DNA of 64,000 nucleotides from Harmonia axyridis (Eukaryota; Arthropoda; Insecta; Coleoptera; Coccinellidae). The stretch is from NCBI RefSeq assembly GCF_914767665.1, contig NC_059504.1:44485720-44549719 (forward strand), in the 5' to 3' direction. The position numbers were made by a program, and so were the translations under genes. Under the pieces are notes generated by a model, which saw only the letters and a program-made list of their open reading frames with translations, did not search any database and had not been told where the DNA came from. Position 1 is the stretch's first letter, and the number at the start of each line of letters is the position of its first letter. This document shows, piece by piece, positions 32,687 to 42,014 of the stretch.

Positions 32687-32758
32687 TCCTCGGTAGTATA
32701 GTGGTCAGTATCCCCGCCTGTCACGCGGGAGACCGGGGTTCGATTCCCCGCCGGGGAG
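32687..32758 (+). tRNA. tRNA-Asp (anticodon GTC)
   Basis: A 72-nt cloverleaf is readable. The acceptor stem TCCTCGG pairs with CCGGGGA (one G-T pair) and discriminator G is at 32758. The D-arm is GTAGTATAGTGGTCAGTAT. The anticodon stem CCCGC/GCGGG encloses loop CTGTCAC with anticodon GTC at 32720-32722. The T-arm CGGGG-TTCGATT-CCCCG is standard. The internal A box (TAGTATAGTGG) and B box (GGTTCGATTCC) are intact. No intron is present. A run of seven T beginning at 32763 can terminate RNA polymerase III. It reads on the opposite strand to twist, about 2.4 kb upstream of it, and looks functional. Confidence 0.97.
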
Positions 32759-32761
32759 GAT

Positions 32762-32769
32762 ATTTTTTT
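32762..32769 (+). terminator. Pol III termination tract after tRNA-Asp
   Basis: A run of seven T residues four bases after the tRNA is the normal stop signal for RNA polymerase III. Confidence 0.7.
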
Positions 32770-32774
32770 GTGTA

Positions 32775-33235
32775 GAAATTGAAATTTTACATATTTTATT
32801 CCAAATTAGAACCAACTTCCATGCGAAATATTTTCAAAATTGACTTTCACAAAAAAAAAACGAAAAAAATTATTTTTTTTGTAATAATGCTCACATAATT
32901 TGTTATATCATTATGAAATATCGATTTATTATTTATAAATTTGATGAAAACATGAATCAAAATTCAATTTTTCTCTTAAAATTCGAATTTCGTTATGTTG
33001 TATTGATCCACCCATCTTAAAAGTTAGATTATTGTAACTTGAAGACCAGAAAGGAATACCTATAGTAAGCCAATTTCAATTAAATAATAAATTCAGAAAA
33101 TCATGGAATTGAAGACAAATAGTGATATAAATTCATCGAATAAAATATTATCTTACTTTTGATCGCGAAATAATAAACCCCACCTGTTTCAAATTTATGA
33201 ATGTGTGAAAACCAATATTCTCAAACTATTCTTAA
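32775..33235. other. Unassigned AT-rich sequence
   Basis: No gene or repeat is recognised between the tRNA and the fold-back element at 33242. Confidence 0.35.
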
Positions 33236-33241
33236 TAGTGT

Positions 33242-33860
33242 GTACAGGGTGTCCAAAATTCGATGCATATTGGAATCATCTCGAGAACTACAAGAAGAGA
33301 GAAATCTTCAAGGACATCCGATCTCTTTTTTCGAAATAATAAGATATCGGAAAGCACATCATAGATATCTTGATTCGTTCCCGAATTACAGGGCGTTTCT
33401 GAAAAACTGTTTGTCAAATTTTTCGCTTTATCTTGGTATCTGTTCGACATTCTAGAAATATACTTAAACGTTTTTTTTTCAATTTTTATGGTCTATATGA
33501 TACTTATAGCAAGTCATCGAAATAAATTACCGATTAAAAGATATAGAGGGGAGTATATAATTGTCATCAAGTCATATACAGAGTGTTCCATTTGAAAAAC
33601 ACCTACTCTCATTTGTACCTCTAAAACAGTAGTTAATTTCTATGATCTGTTATGAGTTCCATATAAACCATGAAAAAAAGAAATTCGAAAAAGAATTTTT
33701 CGAATATCTCGAACAGAAACCAATATAGAGCGAAATATTTTAAACCGTCATTTCTCAGAAACGCCCTGTAAATCGGGAACGAATCAAAATATCAATGATC
33801 TGCTTCCTTATATCTTATCATTTCGAAAAAAGAGATGGGAGGGGTCCTTGAAGATTTTTA
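33242..33860. mobile_element. Fold-back element with TACAGGGTGTCC end, copy 2 (right end truncated)
   Basis: Long arms pair AAATCTTCAAGGACATCCGA and the following 150 bases with the block at 33665-33860, whose right part reads complementary to it. The outermost left ~50 bases (TACAGGGTGTCCAAAATTCG) have no partner on the right, so the right terminus is missing. It belongs to the same family as 13012-13660. It is non-coding. Confidence 0.7.
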
Positions 33861-33864
33861 TTAT

Positions 33865-34640
33865 ATTAAATATTATCAAATACCTTCTAAACAAATATTT
33901 TGTTCTCTATTAATAAACTTTTTTGAATGCATAATTTAACTATTAATGAATATATCAAATATAAATCTGCTGTAATATTGAATAAATAGCCTCCAAATAA
34001 GTGCTTTGTTGATAAAAAATATGAATTTCTCTCAGTGCAGTATTTTCGAATTCAATCGTCCAAAAAAAAAAACTCAAAATACTATCGGCACAAAATGTAG
34101 CCAATTTTCCATGTAACCAACTACTAATAATCCAACAGTGAGCTCATAAAAATTGCCGAAAACACGCGATTTTGGCCAAAGTCGCCCGTAAAATATGACA
34201 CCGCTCATTTTATTTTATACTGCACTACGTGTGGCGTACCAGAACGCATAAATTTAATTATGCCGTGTCAACATTTCGGGAAAAATCCGAAAATGCGGGT
34301 GAAATAGAACACTAATTGACTACATGGAACAAATCCAAGGGGAAAATCGAAAAAATAAGATAGAGAGAGTGAACGGTAATCGCGAACAAGTTTATGATTA
34401 ATCTGCTGAAAATTCAAAGGTTCGGATTTCCTTTGATAAATATAAATAAACGTATCGGAGCGGTCGAGTTTTGTGGATTAATGATTTAAACTGGAGCTTA
34501 GATCTAATTGACTTTTGACAAATGTCGGGGATCAATTTTAAAATTAGCGTTGTCACCCGTTGCCCCGCCGCGACGGGACGTTTCCGCTTGCCGGCACGTA
34601 TCGTTTTCATAAAATATTGAAGAAAATCACAGAAAACCAA
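33865..34640. other. Intergenic sequence with less AT-rich, apparently unique part
   Basis: From 34120 to 34640 the sequence is less AT-rich and shows no transposon features. It lies 3.8-4.4 kb upstream of twist. It contains a Rel/NF-kB-like site (34278-34288) and TAATTA-type motifs (34254-34262). No convincing gene is present. It is a candidate regulatory region only by position and composition. Confidence 0.35.
34278..34288 (+). promoter_or_regulatory. Rel/NF-kB (Dorsal)-like motif
   Basis: The sequence GGGAAAAATCC has the GGG...CC half-sites of a Rel-family site with an AT spacer one base longer than the common Dorsal consensus. Twist is a classic Dorsal target in Drosophila, which makes the position about 4 kb upstream suggestive. 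A single motif of this length can occur by chance. Confidence 0.25.
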
Positions 34641-34649
34641 AAAGTCATA

Positions 34650-34985
34650 CGTACAGGTTGATTCATATATCTTGGTTACCGCAATTTCCTAGAAAACGGC
34701 CGCATACATTTTTATTTTGCAAACTGCGTTTTGAGTCAGCGAAAAAAATAAAGACGCCAGGCGTCGCGATGCTGTCAATTTTTCTCCCAGGAACATACTT
34801 TTTACATTATCCCAAGATGACTTATTTCTATTTTTTTTTTCCAAATAACGTTTTTTTCAATTGCGAATCTTTAGCGATCCGCAGCGAGTTTTATATCAAT
34901 TCTATTCCTTTCATTTTCTTCTGTACTGTGACAGTATGCCTTGTTTTGGAGTTTAAAATATTATTTTTTACTTAAAAATAAATAA
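34650..34985. other. Unassigned sequence, repeat-like start
   Basis: The block starting GTACAGGTTGATTCATATAT (34649) has the look of a MITE end, but no partner end is found. A 105-codon frame at 34658-34975 is hydrophobic and AT-driven and is not a recognisable protein. Confidence 0.35.
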
Positions 34986-34994
34986 TAAAATTAT

Positions 34995-35130
34995 TTCAAC
35001 AAACAATTTCAATAAACTATTTTTTTTTATTAACGAAACATCTTTTATTTTCCCACCTTCAAGATCCATACATAAACTATCCACTTTGTCCGTAAAGTAT
35101 GGAACAAATTCATTTTTAGCTAAACAGACC
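34995..35130 (+). repeat. Direct repeat, unit 1
   Basis: The segment from AACAAACAATTTCAAT through ATCTTTTATTTTCCCACCTT, CAAGAT.CATACATAAAC recurs at 35725-35860 in the same orientation with moderate divergence. The two units bracket the fold-back element at 35360-35715. Confidence 0.65.
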
Positions 35131-35359
35131 ATTTTAAGAAATAATCCTGAAACACGTCGATTTTTTATTTTAATTTACCGTATTTTAAAATAATAATCTA
35201 ATATACAAGGTGAATTACTTTCGAGTAATGACGTCACCGTCATTTTTTTAAATGGAACACCCCCAATTTGTCTTAATTTTCGGATTACTCTAGCTGAGCT
35301 GATTCCAAAAATGTATCACATCTTGATTCCAATTGGTACAGGGAGGACAAAAATACAAT

Positions 35360-35715
35360 AGTTTGGTGTTTGCTCATAAATAAGTAATGCTTAACATTCT
35401 TTATCAGTTAAATTAACAATATTACCAAAAATACTTATTGTCTTGCGGCAATTGGTTTGAATGTAGCACCCTGTAGTTTGTCACATTTTTAGATAAAAAT
35501 GAGCTGTTTCAAAATATGTTTGATACTTGTGGTCTAGCAGACAGAATATGAAAGAAATTATTTCTTATCAATTTAAAAACATGTAATGAATGTAACAAAC
35601 TACAGGGTGTTACATTCAAACCAATTGCCGCTAGACAATAAGTATTTTTGCTAATATTGTTAATTTAACTAATACAGAATATTTCGCGTTACTTTATGAG
35701 CACACACAAAACTGA
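35360..35715. mobile_element. Fold-back element with TACAGGGTGTTACATTC inside arms
   Basis: The left arm 35360-35490 (TTAAATTAACAATATTACCA, CTTATTGTCTTGCGGCAATT) pairs with the right arm 35588-35715. Both arms contain the sequence for ACAGGGTGTTACATTCAAACC. The centre (35490-35585) is unpaired. It is non-coding. Confidence 0.7.
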
Positions 35716-35724
35716 ATGTAGCAA

Positions 35725-35860
35725 TTTAAACAAACAATTTTTCAAAAACAAACGACGCATCTTTTATATGCCAACATTCAAGATTCATACATAAACCATA
35801 TATTTTCCTTATTTCATTTTGAGTTACTTTAGAGGATCCATCGGGGCATTTATTTTTTTT
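35725..35860 (+). repeat. Direct repeat, unit 2
   Basis: This is the partner of 34995-35130, sharing AACAAACAATTT, CATCTTTTAT and TTCAAGATTCATACATAAAC. Confidence 0.65.
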
Positions 35861-35879
35861 TATTTGCATCAAGAATTCG

Positions 35880-36078
35880 AAAATACATGGATAGGAACTA
35901 TTGGACCCATCAGATATCCACCAAGATCACCGGACCTAATGCCCATGAATCACTTTCTGTGGGACACCCTAATAATTTGGACCATTTGAAAATAGCAATA
36001 ACCTCATGCACCGATTTAAACCCCAACATTCTGGCAAAAGTACCTTGTATGGATCATAAAGTGGGCATATAGATTTGA
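35880..36078 (+). pseudogene. Mariner-superfamily transposase C-terminal fragment
   Basis: The plus strand reads GPIRYPPRSPDLMPMNHFLW, a form of the PPRSPDLTPMDFFLWG motif, followed after a small break by LDHLKIAITSC and NPNILAKV, which match the C-terminal helices of insect transposases. The last catalytic aspartate is Asn here (PMNHF). Only about 60 codons remain. A 3' flank with AT-rich sequence follows. It is an isolated fragment. Confidence 0.7.
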
Positions 36079-36084
36079 AATGTT

Positions 36085-36810
36085 TCGTTTTTTATTAGGA
36101 AAATTATTTATTAAATATACTGATAGAGAAATATTTTGTTACAAAGCCTCTTTGATTTTAAAGAATAAAATCATATATATGCCTCCAAAATAATGCATAC
36201 TGTAATATTACAGAAAAAAAAAATGAATGGAATAAAATTAACATGAAACACGCTGCAGATGGTCAATGGTTTGAAATGGAAAAAAGCTTATATTCGGTAA
36301 AAAATTTCGAATGGCATAACAAATGTTTTGCCGACATTTACGCGCATTTTAAGTCAACATTGACTTATACAAAACAAAACTATACAGACTAAAAATATAT
36401 TCAGCTGCTTTCTAGAAAATTGGGAGGTACCAAGATAAATGCATCGCCCAGTACTTTTGAAGTTCCCTTTCACGCGCTTGATCGAGTTAACAGGTCAATT
36501 TCGGGAATTTTGGGCAGTAAAAGGCTATAAACGATTAGGTACCATAATGTTCGCCTGTACTGCTGTGAACAAAACTTCCGAAGTAAAGGAATTCAGACCT
36601 GTAGATTTGGCATTTCCAGAGTAAGTTTTGGGTCTGAATACGTTGTTGAGCTGGGTGAAATCCTGGCAATACGTAACGACACGGTAATCAACGTTGATTT
36701 CTTGAAAATCTTACGGTCTTTTTCAAAGCGCAATACTCAGAAATTATTCATCACAATATTGTGTTTAGATACAATAAGTTGAATTCAGTACTGAACTATT
36801 GAATTGTATG
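36085..36810. other. Unassigned sequence with one unrecognised 61-codon frame
   Basis: The plus-strand frame at 36439-36624 is less AT-rich than its flanks and ends within a GAGTAAGTTTT context that resembles a splice donor. The peptide (starting MHRPVLLKFPFTRLIEL) matches nothing I know. It could be a repeat fragment or an exon of an unseen gene; evidence is weak. Confidence 0.3.
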
Positions 36811-36813
36811 TTG

Positions 36814-37180
36814 AAATTTGATTTCAGGGTTGTTTCTGAATATATTTATTGTTTACTATATAAACTGTCATTTGATAGGCAACGTTTCGGCCAGTGCCCT
36901 TTTTCAAGTTTGTAAAATATATAAAAAACATACTTAATAAACATCACAATGGAACTAACAACAATCGAACAAGTATATAATATAGGTAAATTAAAAAAAA
37001 AACTTTACCTATATTATATACTTGTTCGATTGTTGTTAGTTCCATTGTGATGTTTATTAAGTATGTTTTTTATATATTTTACAGGCTTGAAAAAGGGCAC
37101 TGCCCGAAACGTTGCCCAACAAATGACAGTTCATATAGTAAACAATAAATATATTCAGAAACAACCCTGAAATTAAATTT
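36814..37180. mobile_element. 367-bp near-perfect palindrome (fold-back element)
   Basis: The arms meet at a 13-base AT loop (36991-37003). Inner arms are perfect over long runs, for example ACAATCGAACAAGTATATAA against its complement. The outer arms carry a few mismatches and one small indel and end in AAATTTGATTTCAGGGTTG / complement. The arms include AACGTTTCGG..AGTGCCC, a motif well suited to strong hairpins. It has no coding capacity. Confidence 0.9.
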
Positions 37181-37267
37181 CACCATACAATAAAAAGTGA
37201 ACAGGGTAAATAATTAAATTAATGAACTATAGAATAACCACACATGTTTTATGAAATTAATTTGAGG

Positions 37268-38070
37268 TCCCATATGAGACCTGCATATTTTATGACACTT
37301 TTCAAACTGACTTTTAACGCTAAATTCAACGATATATCATACAATGTCATTCAAACTTGATATTCAGGTGATTTTGACCCTTATCCAAATTTCTTTGGGT
37401 CGGATCTGTATTACATTTAGGTACCTTTAGTTTAATTAACAACATGCGATACATTTCGATGAGAAAATCAACTTACTCATCTTGAACTAAATGGAACATT
37501 TCAGAATCAAATCAAGAAACAAGTAATAATTATTTACATATTTCAATTCATAATAATCAAACGAATTATCATTTAATGAAAGAAAAATCGAATGATTTTT
37601 CGGAAGTAAATGAAAATGAATGAAGTAAGTGTTCGAAATGTCCACCATTTTGTAAAATGCACTTAACGGTTCTGGAACGCATACTTCTTATACATTTGCT
37701 TATTTCGTCTTCTTGAATACCTTCTAATACATTCTCAATCTTCTCGCGAGAAATCACTATTGTTGGATTTGTCATTTGTTCCGTTGAAACAAATTACAGA
37801 ATCTAACATTATTTTGATATCATTACGATATAAGTTTTGCAAGGCTTGGTATTGAAATTTAAAACCATTGTATTCGCGTCTCTTGACTATTTTATAACAG
37901 CAGTTTTTGAAAAATTTTATTCACTACAGATCCGACCCAAAGAAAATTAGATAAGGGTCAAAATCACCTGAAAATCAACTTTGAATGACATTGTATGATA
38001 TATCGTTGAATTCAGCGTTAAAAGTTATTCCGAAAAGTGTCATAAAATATACAGGTCCGTATTGAAAAAA
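37268..38070 (-). mobile_element. Internally deleted DNA transposon with ~150-bp inverted repeats
   Basis: The left arm 37268-37418 (GACCTGCATATTTTATGACA ... AAATTTCTTTGGGTCGGATC) pairs with the right arm 37925-38070. Between them the minus strand encodes the tail of a transposase. The length (about 800 bp) and missing catalytic part show a deleted, non-autonomous copy. Target-site duplications could not be fixed. Confidence 0.8.
37569..37775 (-). pseudogene. Transposase C-terminal tail
   Basis: The 68-codon minus-strand frame contains ISKCIRSMRSRTVKCILQNG followed by GHFEHLL, the characteristic end of many insect mariner-superfamily transposases (NGGHFEHLL). The residues after it are read-through because the usual stop is lost. 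The catalytic domain is absent, so this is a remnant within the element at 37268-38070. Confidence 0.7.
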
Positions 38071-38079
38071 AATGAGGTT

Positions 38080-39000
38080 GAGGGTGGCCCAGAGAGCACG
38101 AAACGTTGGATACGAAATCTGATTACGTCAAATTGAGAACAATTTACTGTCGAATAAAAAATTCCTGTAACATTTTTTGATAATAATTGAAATGAAGTGG
38201 GAAAAAAAAATCAAAATGACAGATTTTACTTTTCTTATGATATCTCAATAACCGGCCCTGATAATCTCGATTTGTTCGAACTGCTTGATAATGCATCTAT
38301 GCATGCAACTTCTTCTCCATTTGACCGACCTTCTAACTCTTATGGTTTGAAAGTTACCAATACAATCCAATTGAAAAAGTGGCCACCCTGTATTAATTGC
38401 AATTTTCGAAAATTGATTATTTCAAGCCATTAACAATAAATATTATTATTTCTCACCTGAAAACGCATTTCTCAACATCTCAGCTTTCCGTTCCTCCCAT
38501 ACTCCATTAGGCCCCGATAACACGTATACAGGATGGGAAATCTACCGCCTCATTATCTGGACCTGCGTCATTATTCATAACCTACAAAGAGAGCTTTATT
38601 AAAATCGAACGATTTTTCAACATCACCAAAACCACCTACCGTGACACCCACGACGATATTTATAACTTAGGGATCTTTTTTTTTTCGATCGGCGTTGGCT
38701 AGTGTTGAAAGTACCCTCTCCGAGACCTCGTTTTTTAGGGTTGTAACGGCAGATAAGATAGATTCGAAACGCGGGAGAGCAAAAGCCGTAGGGCTGTCAG
38801 ATCGGGGTGTCCAACATGAATTATTACGCTTTTAAACCGCCATGAACAAGGATCGAATTTGATTGTTAATAATGGGGATTTTAATGTGGGCGTGTCTAAG
38901 GGATCTTTTCCGAATGGAAATGGAGTTGATTGCCAAGATTTTTGAGGTTTGGGATTCATGAAAAAAAGCAAACTTTTCAGTACCTACTATTTATTTCCTC
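38080..39000. other. Intergenic sequence with GC-richer patch (38480-38960)
   Basis: From 38480 to 38960 the DNA is less AT-rich and free of transposon features. It contains an AGATAAGATAG double GATA motif at 38751-38761. No convincing gene is visible. The first part (38080-38440) is AT-rich and holds an unrecognised 78-codon frame. Confidence 0.35.
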
Positions 39001-39005
39001 TTATA

Positions 39006-39946
39006 ACCGATGTTTTTTTTCGAGGTATATAACTTCAAATTGGCATTACTGTTGAAGATGGCGATCGATTTAACAGCTGTCAAGTGATTTATTCTCAGTT
39101 TAGTTTGGCAATTCATCATGAATAGACTCACGCCTGAACAACGCTTGCAAATAGTGCAATTTCATTTCGAAAATAATGGTTCTGTGCGGAATACGTATCG
39201 CGCACTACGTCCATTTTATTTTGTTTAGCGATGAAGCGCATTCTGGTTGAATGGCTACGTCAACAAACAAAACTGCCGCATTTGGAGTGAAGCTAATCCT
39301 CAAGTGTATGTCGAAACACCGTTACATTCAGAAAAACTGACTGTTTGGTGCGCTTTATGGGCTGGTGGAATCATTGGTCCGTACTTCTTCAAAAACGATG
39401 ATGGCCAGAACGTTACAGTCAATGGTGATCGGTAAAGAGCCATGATAACTAACTTTTTCATTCCTGAATTGAACAACCATGATGTCCATGAGCTGTGGTT
39501 CCAACAAGACGGCGCAACATGTCACACAGCTCGTGTCACAATCGATTTATTGAAAGACACGTTCGGTGACCGCCTAATTTCACGTTTTCGACCTGTGAAT
39601 TGGCCTCCAAGATCTTGTGATTTAACACCGCTAGACTACTTTCCGTAGAGCTATGTAAAGTCATTGGTCTATGCGGATAAACCACAAACCCTTGACCATT
39701 TGGAAGACATTATTCGCCGTGTTATTTCCGATATACACGGCCACAAATATTGGAAAAAGTCATCGAAAATTGGACGTCCAGATTGGACTACATCCGAGCC
39801 AGCCGTGGCGGTCATATGCCAGAAATCATATTTAAAATGTAATGCCACAAGATTATCTTGCGGATAAATAGAATTCATGTCAATCGAATAATCCATCGTT
39901 GTTTTATTGCAATTTAAAGTTCTATAGCTCTACAAAAAACACCCTT
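39006..39946 (+). mobile_element. DD41D mariner-superfamily element, deleted copy 2 (941 bp)
   Basis: The element lies between intact TA dinucleotides (39004-39005 and 39947-39948). Ends are ACCGATGTTTTTTTTCGAGG and the complement of AAGGGTGTTTTTTGTAGAGC. The transposase start MNRLTPEQRLQIVQFHFENN at 39118 runs to RALRPFYFV then a stop, and the catalytic part begins in another frame (LFSDEA..). QQDGATCHTARVTI and PRSCDLTPLDYF are present with one stop between them (LDYFP-stop). It shares the junction of the other copies and is non-autonomous. Confidence 0.88.
39118..39865 (+). pseudogene. DD41D transposase, internally deleted and frameshifted
   Basis: N-terminal residues MNRLTPEQRLQIVQFHFENN are followed by RNTYRALRPFY and then, after a shift, by FSDEA..FWLNGYVNKQNCRI, ANPQVYVETPLH, ALWAGGIIGPYF, ELWFQQDGATCHTA and WPPRSCDLTPLDYF, then VYADKPQTLDHLEDIIRRV. 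Forty-one residues separate the Asp of QQDG and the Asp of LDYF. The DNA-binding region after the first helices is missing. Stops occur after the GDR residues (39433-39435) and in the LDYFLWG motif. Confidence 0.85.
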
Positions 39947-39998
39947 TATCTTACCTATAACAGAAACTATTTCAACTCGTTGTCACAAACATATTCTA

Positions 39999-41013
39999 TA
40001 CAGGGTGTGACTGAATAAGTGCGACAAACTTCAGGGGGGGGGAGATTCTGTATGAATAACAGACATGACAGTTTGCTATACAGGGTGATTTATTAGCTCA
40101 ACGACAAACTTTGCCATATGAACGGTTATGTAATTTTAACAAAAAAAAACATTAAGAGAATACGCTCTATTAGTGATGACGTCACACACCGCCATTTCAG
40201 TTCTCCTGTCAGTGTTCGGAATCCAAACAAACGAATGGTCATTCAAATTAGTACGTTGTCGTTGGAGAAATTGACTTATTTTGATAAATAAGATTTTTTG
40301 AGGAACGATTTTACTATTAATTGATAGACAGAAGGCACGAGATTAATGCCAGTGAGTTCGAACTTGAAGTTCAATTAATAAACAAGGCTTTTTATAAAAT
40401 CTGAAGAATGATACAGGATTCAAACTTACTGGTATTAACCTCGTTCCTTCTGTCTATCAATTAATACTGAAATCGTTCCTCAAATACTCTTATTTATGGA
40501 AATAAGCCAATTTCTTCAACGACACCGTACTAATTTGAATGACAATTTATTTGTTTGGATTCCGAACACTGACAGGAGAACCAAAAATGGCGGTGTTTGA
40601 CGTCACACTAATAGAGCGTATAGATACTTATTATGTCTGATTTCAGTTATACACTCGTCGTCAAAAAAACTCACCCACCTAAAATGTCGCTCGGTATTCA
40701 AGACCTGTTATAATTTTTCATAGATTTCAATTGTTTCTACGCCAAGTATTAAAACAAACTCCAGAAAGGCTTTCCAACAATATTGATAGTTTCATTATAC
40801 AGAGTGAAAAAATCCATGTATATGTATTCAAATTTCTGAACACCCTGTGGTGCAGTTCAGGAAATTTGTAGAGTTCACGCTCACTTTTTTGCAAAAACCA
40901 TCTTCTCCGCCATCTTTCAGTTCATATTTCACCTTGATATCTTGATATCATATCGTATTTTTTCATACACAACCCTCCCTGAAGTTTGTCGCACTTATCA
41001 CTAACACTCTGTA
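39999..41013. mobile_element. Composite element: outer MITE with TACAGRGTGT ends enclosing another MITE
   Basis: The outer ends TACAGGGTGTGACTGAATAA and the complement of TACAGAGTGTTAGTGATAAG are followed on both sides by GTGCGACAAACTTCAGGG, giving a ~38-bp terminal repeat. Inside lie another CTATACAGGGTGATTTATTA end (40077 onwards) and the TGACGTCAC MITE (40160-40621). The inner element therefore entered an older one. Confidence 0.75.
40160..40621. mobile_element. Fold-back MITE with TGACGTCAC ends, copy 2
   Basis: This is a 462-bp relative of 5576-6014 in the same orientation, with ends ATACGCTCTATTAGTGATGA and its complement, and TA next to CGCTCTATT on both sides. Differences from copy 1 include a small insertion near 40355-40370. 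Confidence 0.85.
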
Positions 41014-41107
41014 TACAATTTTCAGAAACTCACAACTCTGGAATATAATGACAAGTAAGAGACACATCTGATTCAACACAATGGTTTATAGGTAAATTTC
41101 ATCCAAA

Positions 41108-41278
41108 TATACAGAGTAAGTTTTGAGTATAGAACACCTCGTTTATCTCGGAAACTGATCACATGATTCTTATAGATTTTGATGGGCATGGTTCTTGTGA
41201 TTTACATTGTTGCCAGATCTTTTCTTTTTCCGGAACATTATGAACTTTGTTATTTCAAATGGATCACTCTGTATATTC
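41108..41278 (+). repeat. Small dispersed repeat, copy 1 of 3
   Basis: About 170 bases recur at 46418-46575 and 56155-56318: TTATCTCGGAAACTGAT..., TATAGATTTTGATGGGCA, TTCTTGTGAT and TTTTCCGGAA. The right end CAAATGGATCACTCTGTATA resembles an element terminus. It is non-coding. Confidence 0.65.
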
Positions 41279-41418
41279 TCTTGACTTTAGAAATACCTAA
41301 GATACTGAATATTTTCAATGCAATGTTCCCTATACCTAAATATACGAGATAAATTTCGGAGTTACAGCTACATTTACATTACCTTCGCCAAAATTAAAAT
41401 AAAATAATACATTTAGAT

Positions 41419-42013
41419 GACTATAAACATAGATAGAGGGAGTATACGCAATTTTTACATGTCCCCAACATGGTAAGATTACGTTGTCGGATTGTGATAT
41501 TATTTCAAATCCACAATTTTACTATATCGTTATGAATGTATATTATATTCAATAAAATATATTTATTTGAGTGATTCCCGTTTGAATATGGCAATTTGAA
41601 TATTTGGAATCAGATGTTTTTGCTAATTGTCGAATTTATAATAATCAGAATATTTATTACTTTCTGTATCTACCTGCTGAAATCCAAGGTTTGGCAACTT
41701 TTGATCTCCTAGTGTCATCGCTTGTTTCACGTCGTTTGGCGCACTTGAAGTTTGTTTTCTGAATTTCTGATATATTTAGGAATTTATTTCAATATATTTT
41801 GAGTTAATATGGAAAGTTGATTCACTATGGGACATAAGAAGTGCGTTTCTTTGTGGAGAAACTCGCGAATTGAGTTAAATATCGTATCACTGGTATGTTT
41901 TCATTTCCGCGCGCTTCATGTCAAATTTGATAGTTCATGATAGGCACAAAAATGGGGACAAAATTTTTTAACTGAAAATGACATATGTCCCTCTATCTAT
42001 GTTTATTACTCTG
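41419..42013 (+). mobile_element. MITE with AACATAGATAGAGGGAG ends, copy A (uninterrupted)
   Basis: The left end ATAAACATAGATAGAGGGAG pairs with the right end (complement of ...CCCTCTATCTATGTTTAT). Two further copies are present: B inverted at 43851-44433 and C at 61039-62584, which contains a DD41D insertion. The interior is not coding in this copy. The stretch TTCTGATATATTTAGGAATT (41766-41785) is the uninterrupted form of the insertion site seen in copy C. Confidence 0.85.
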
Positions 42014-42014
42014 A

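Noticed and set aside
34658..34975. 105-codon plus-strand frame as a possible gene
   Set aside because: Starts in a MITE-like end and has an AT-driven composition without conserved motifs.
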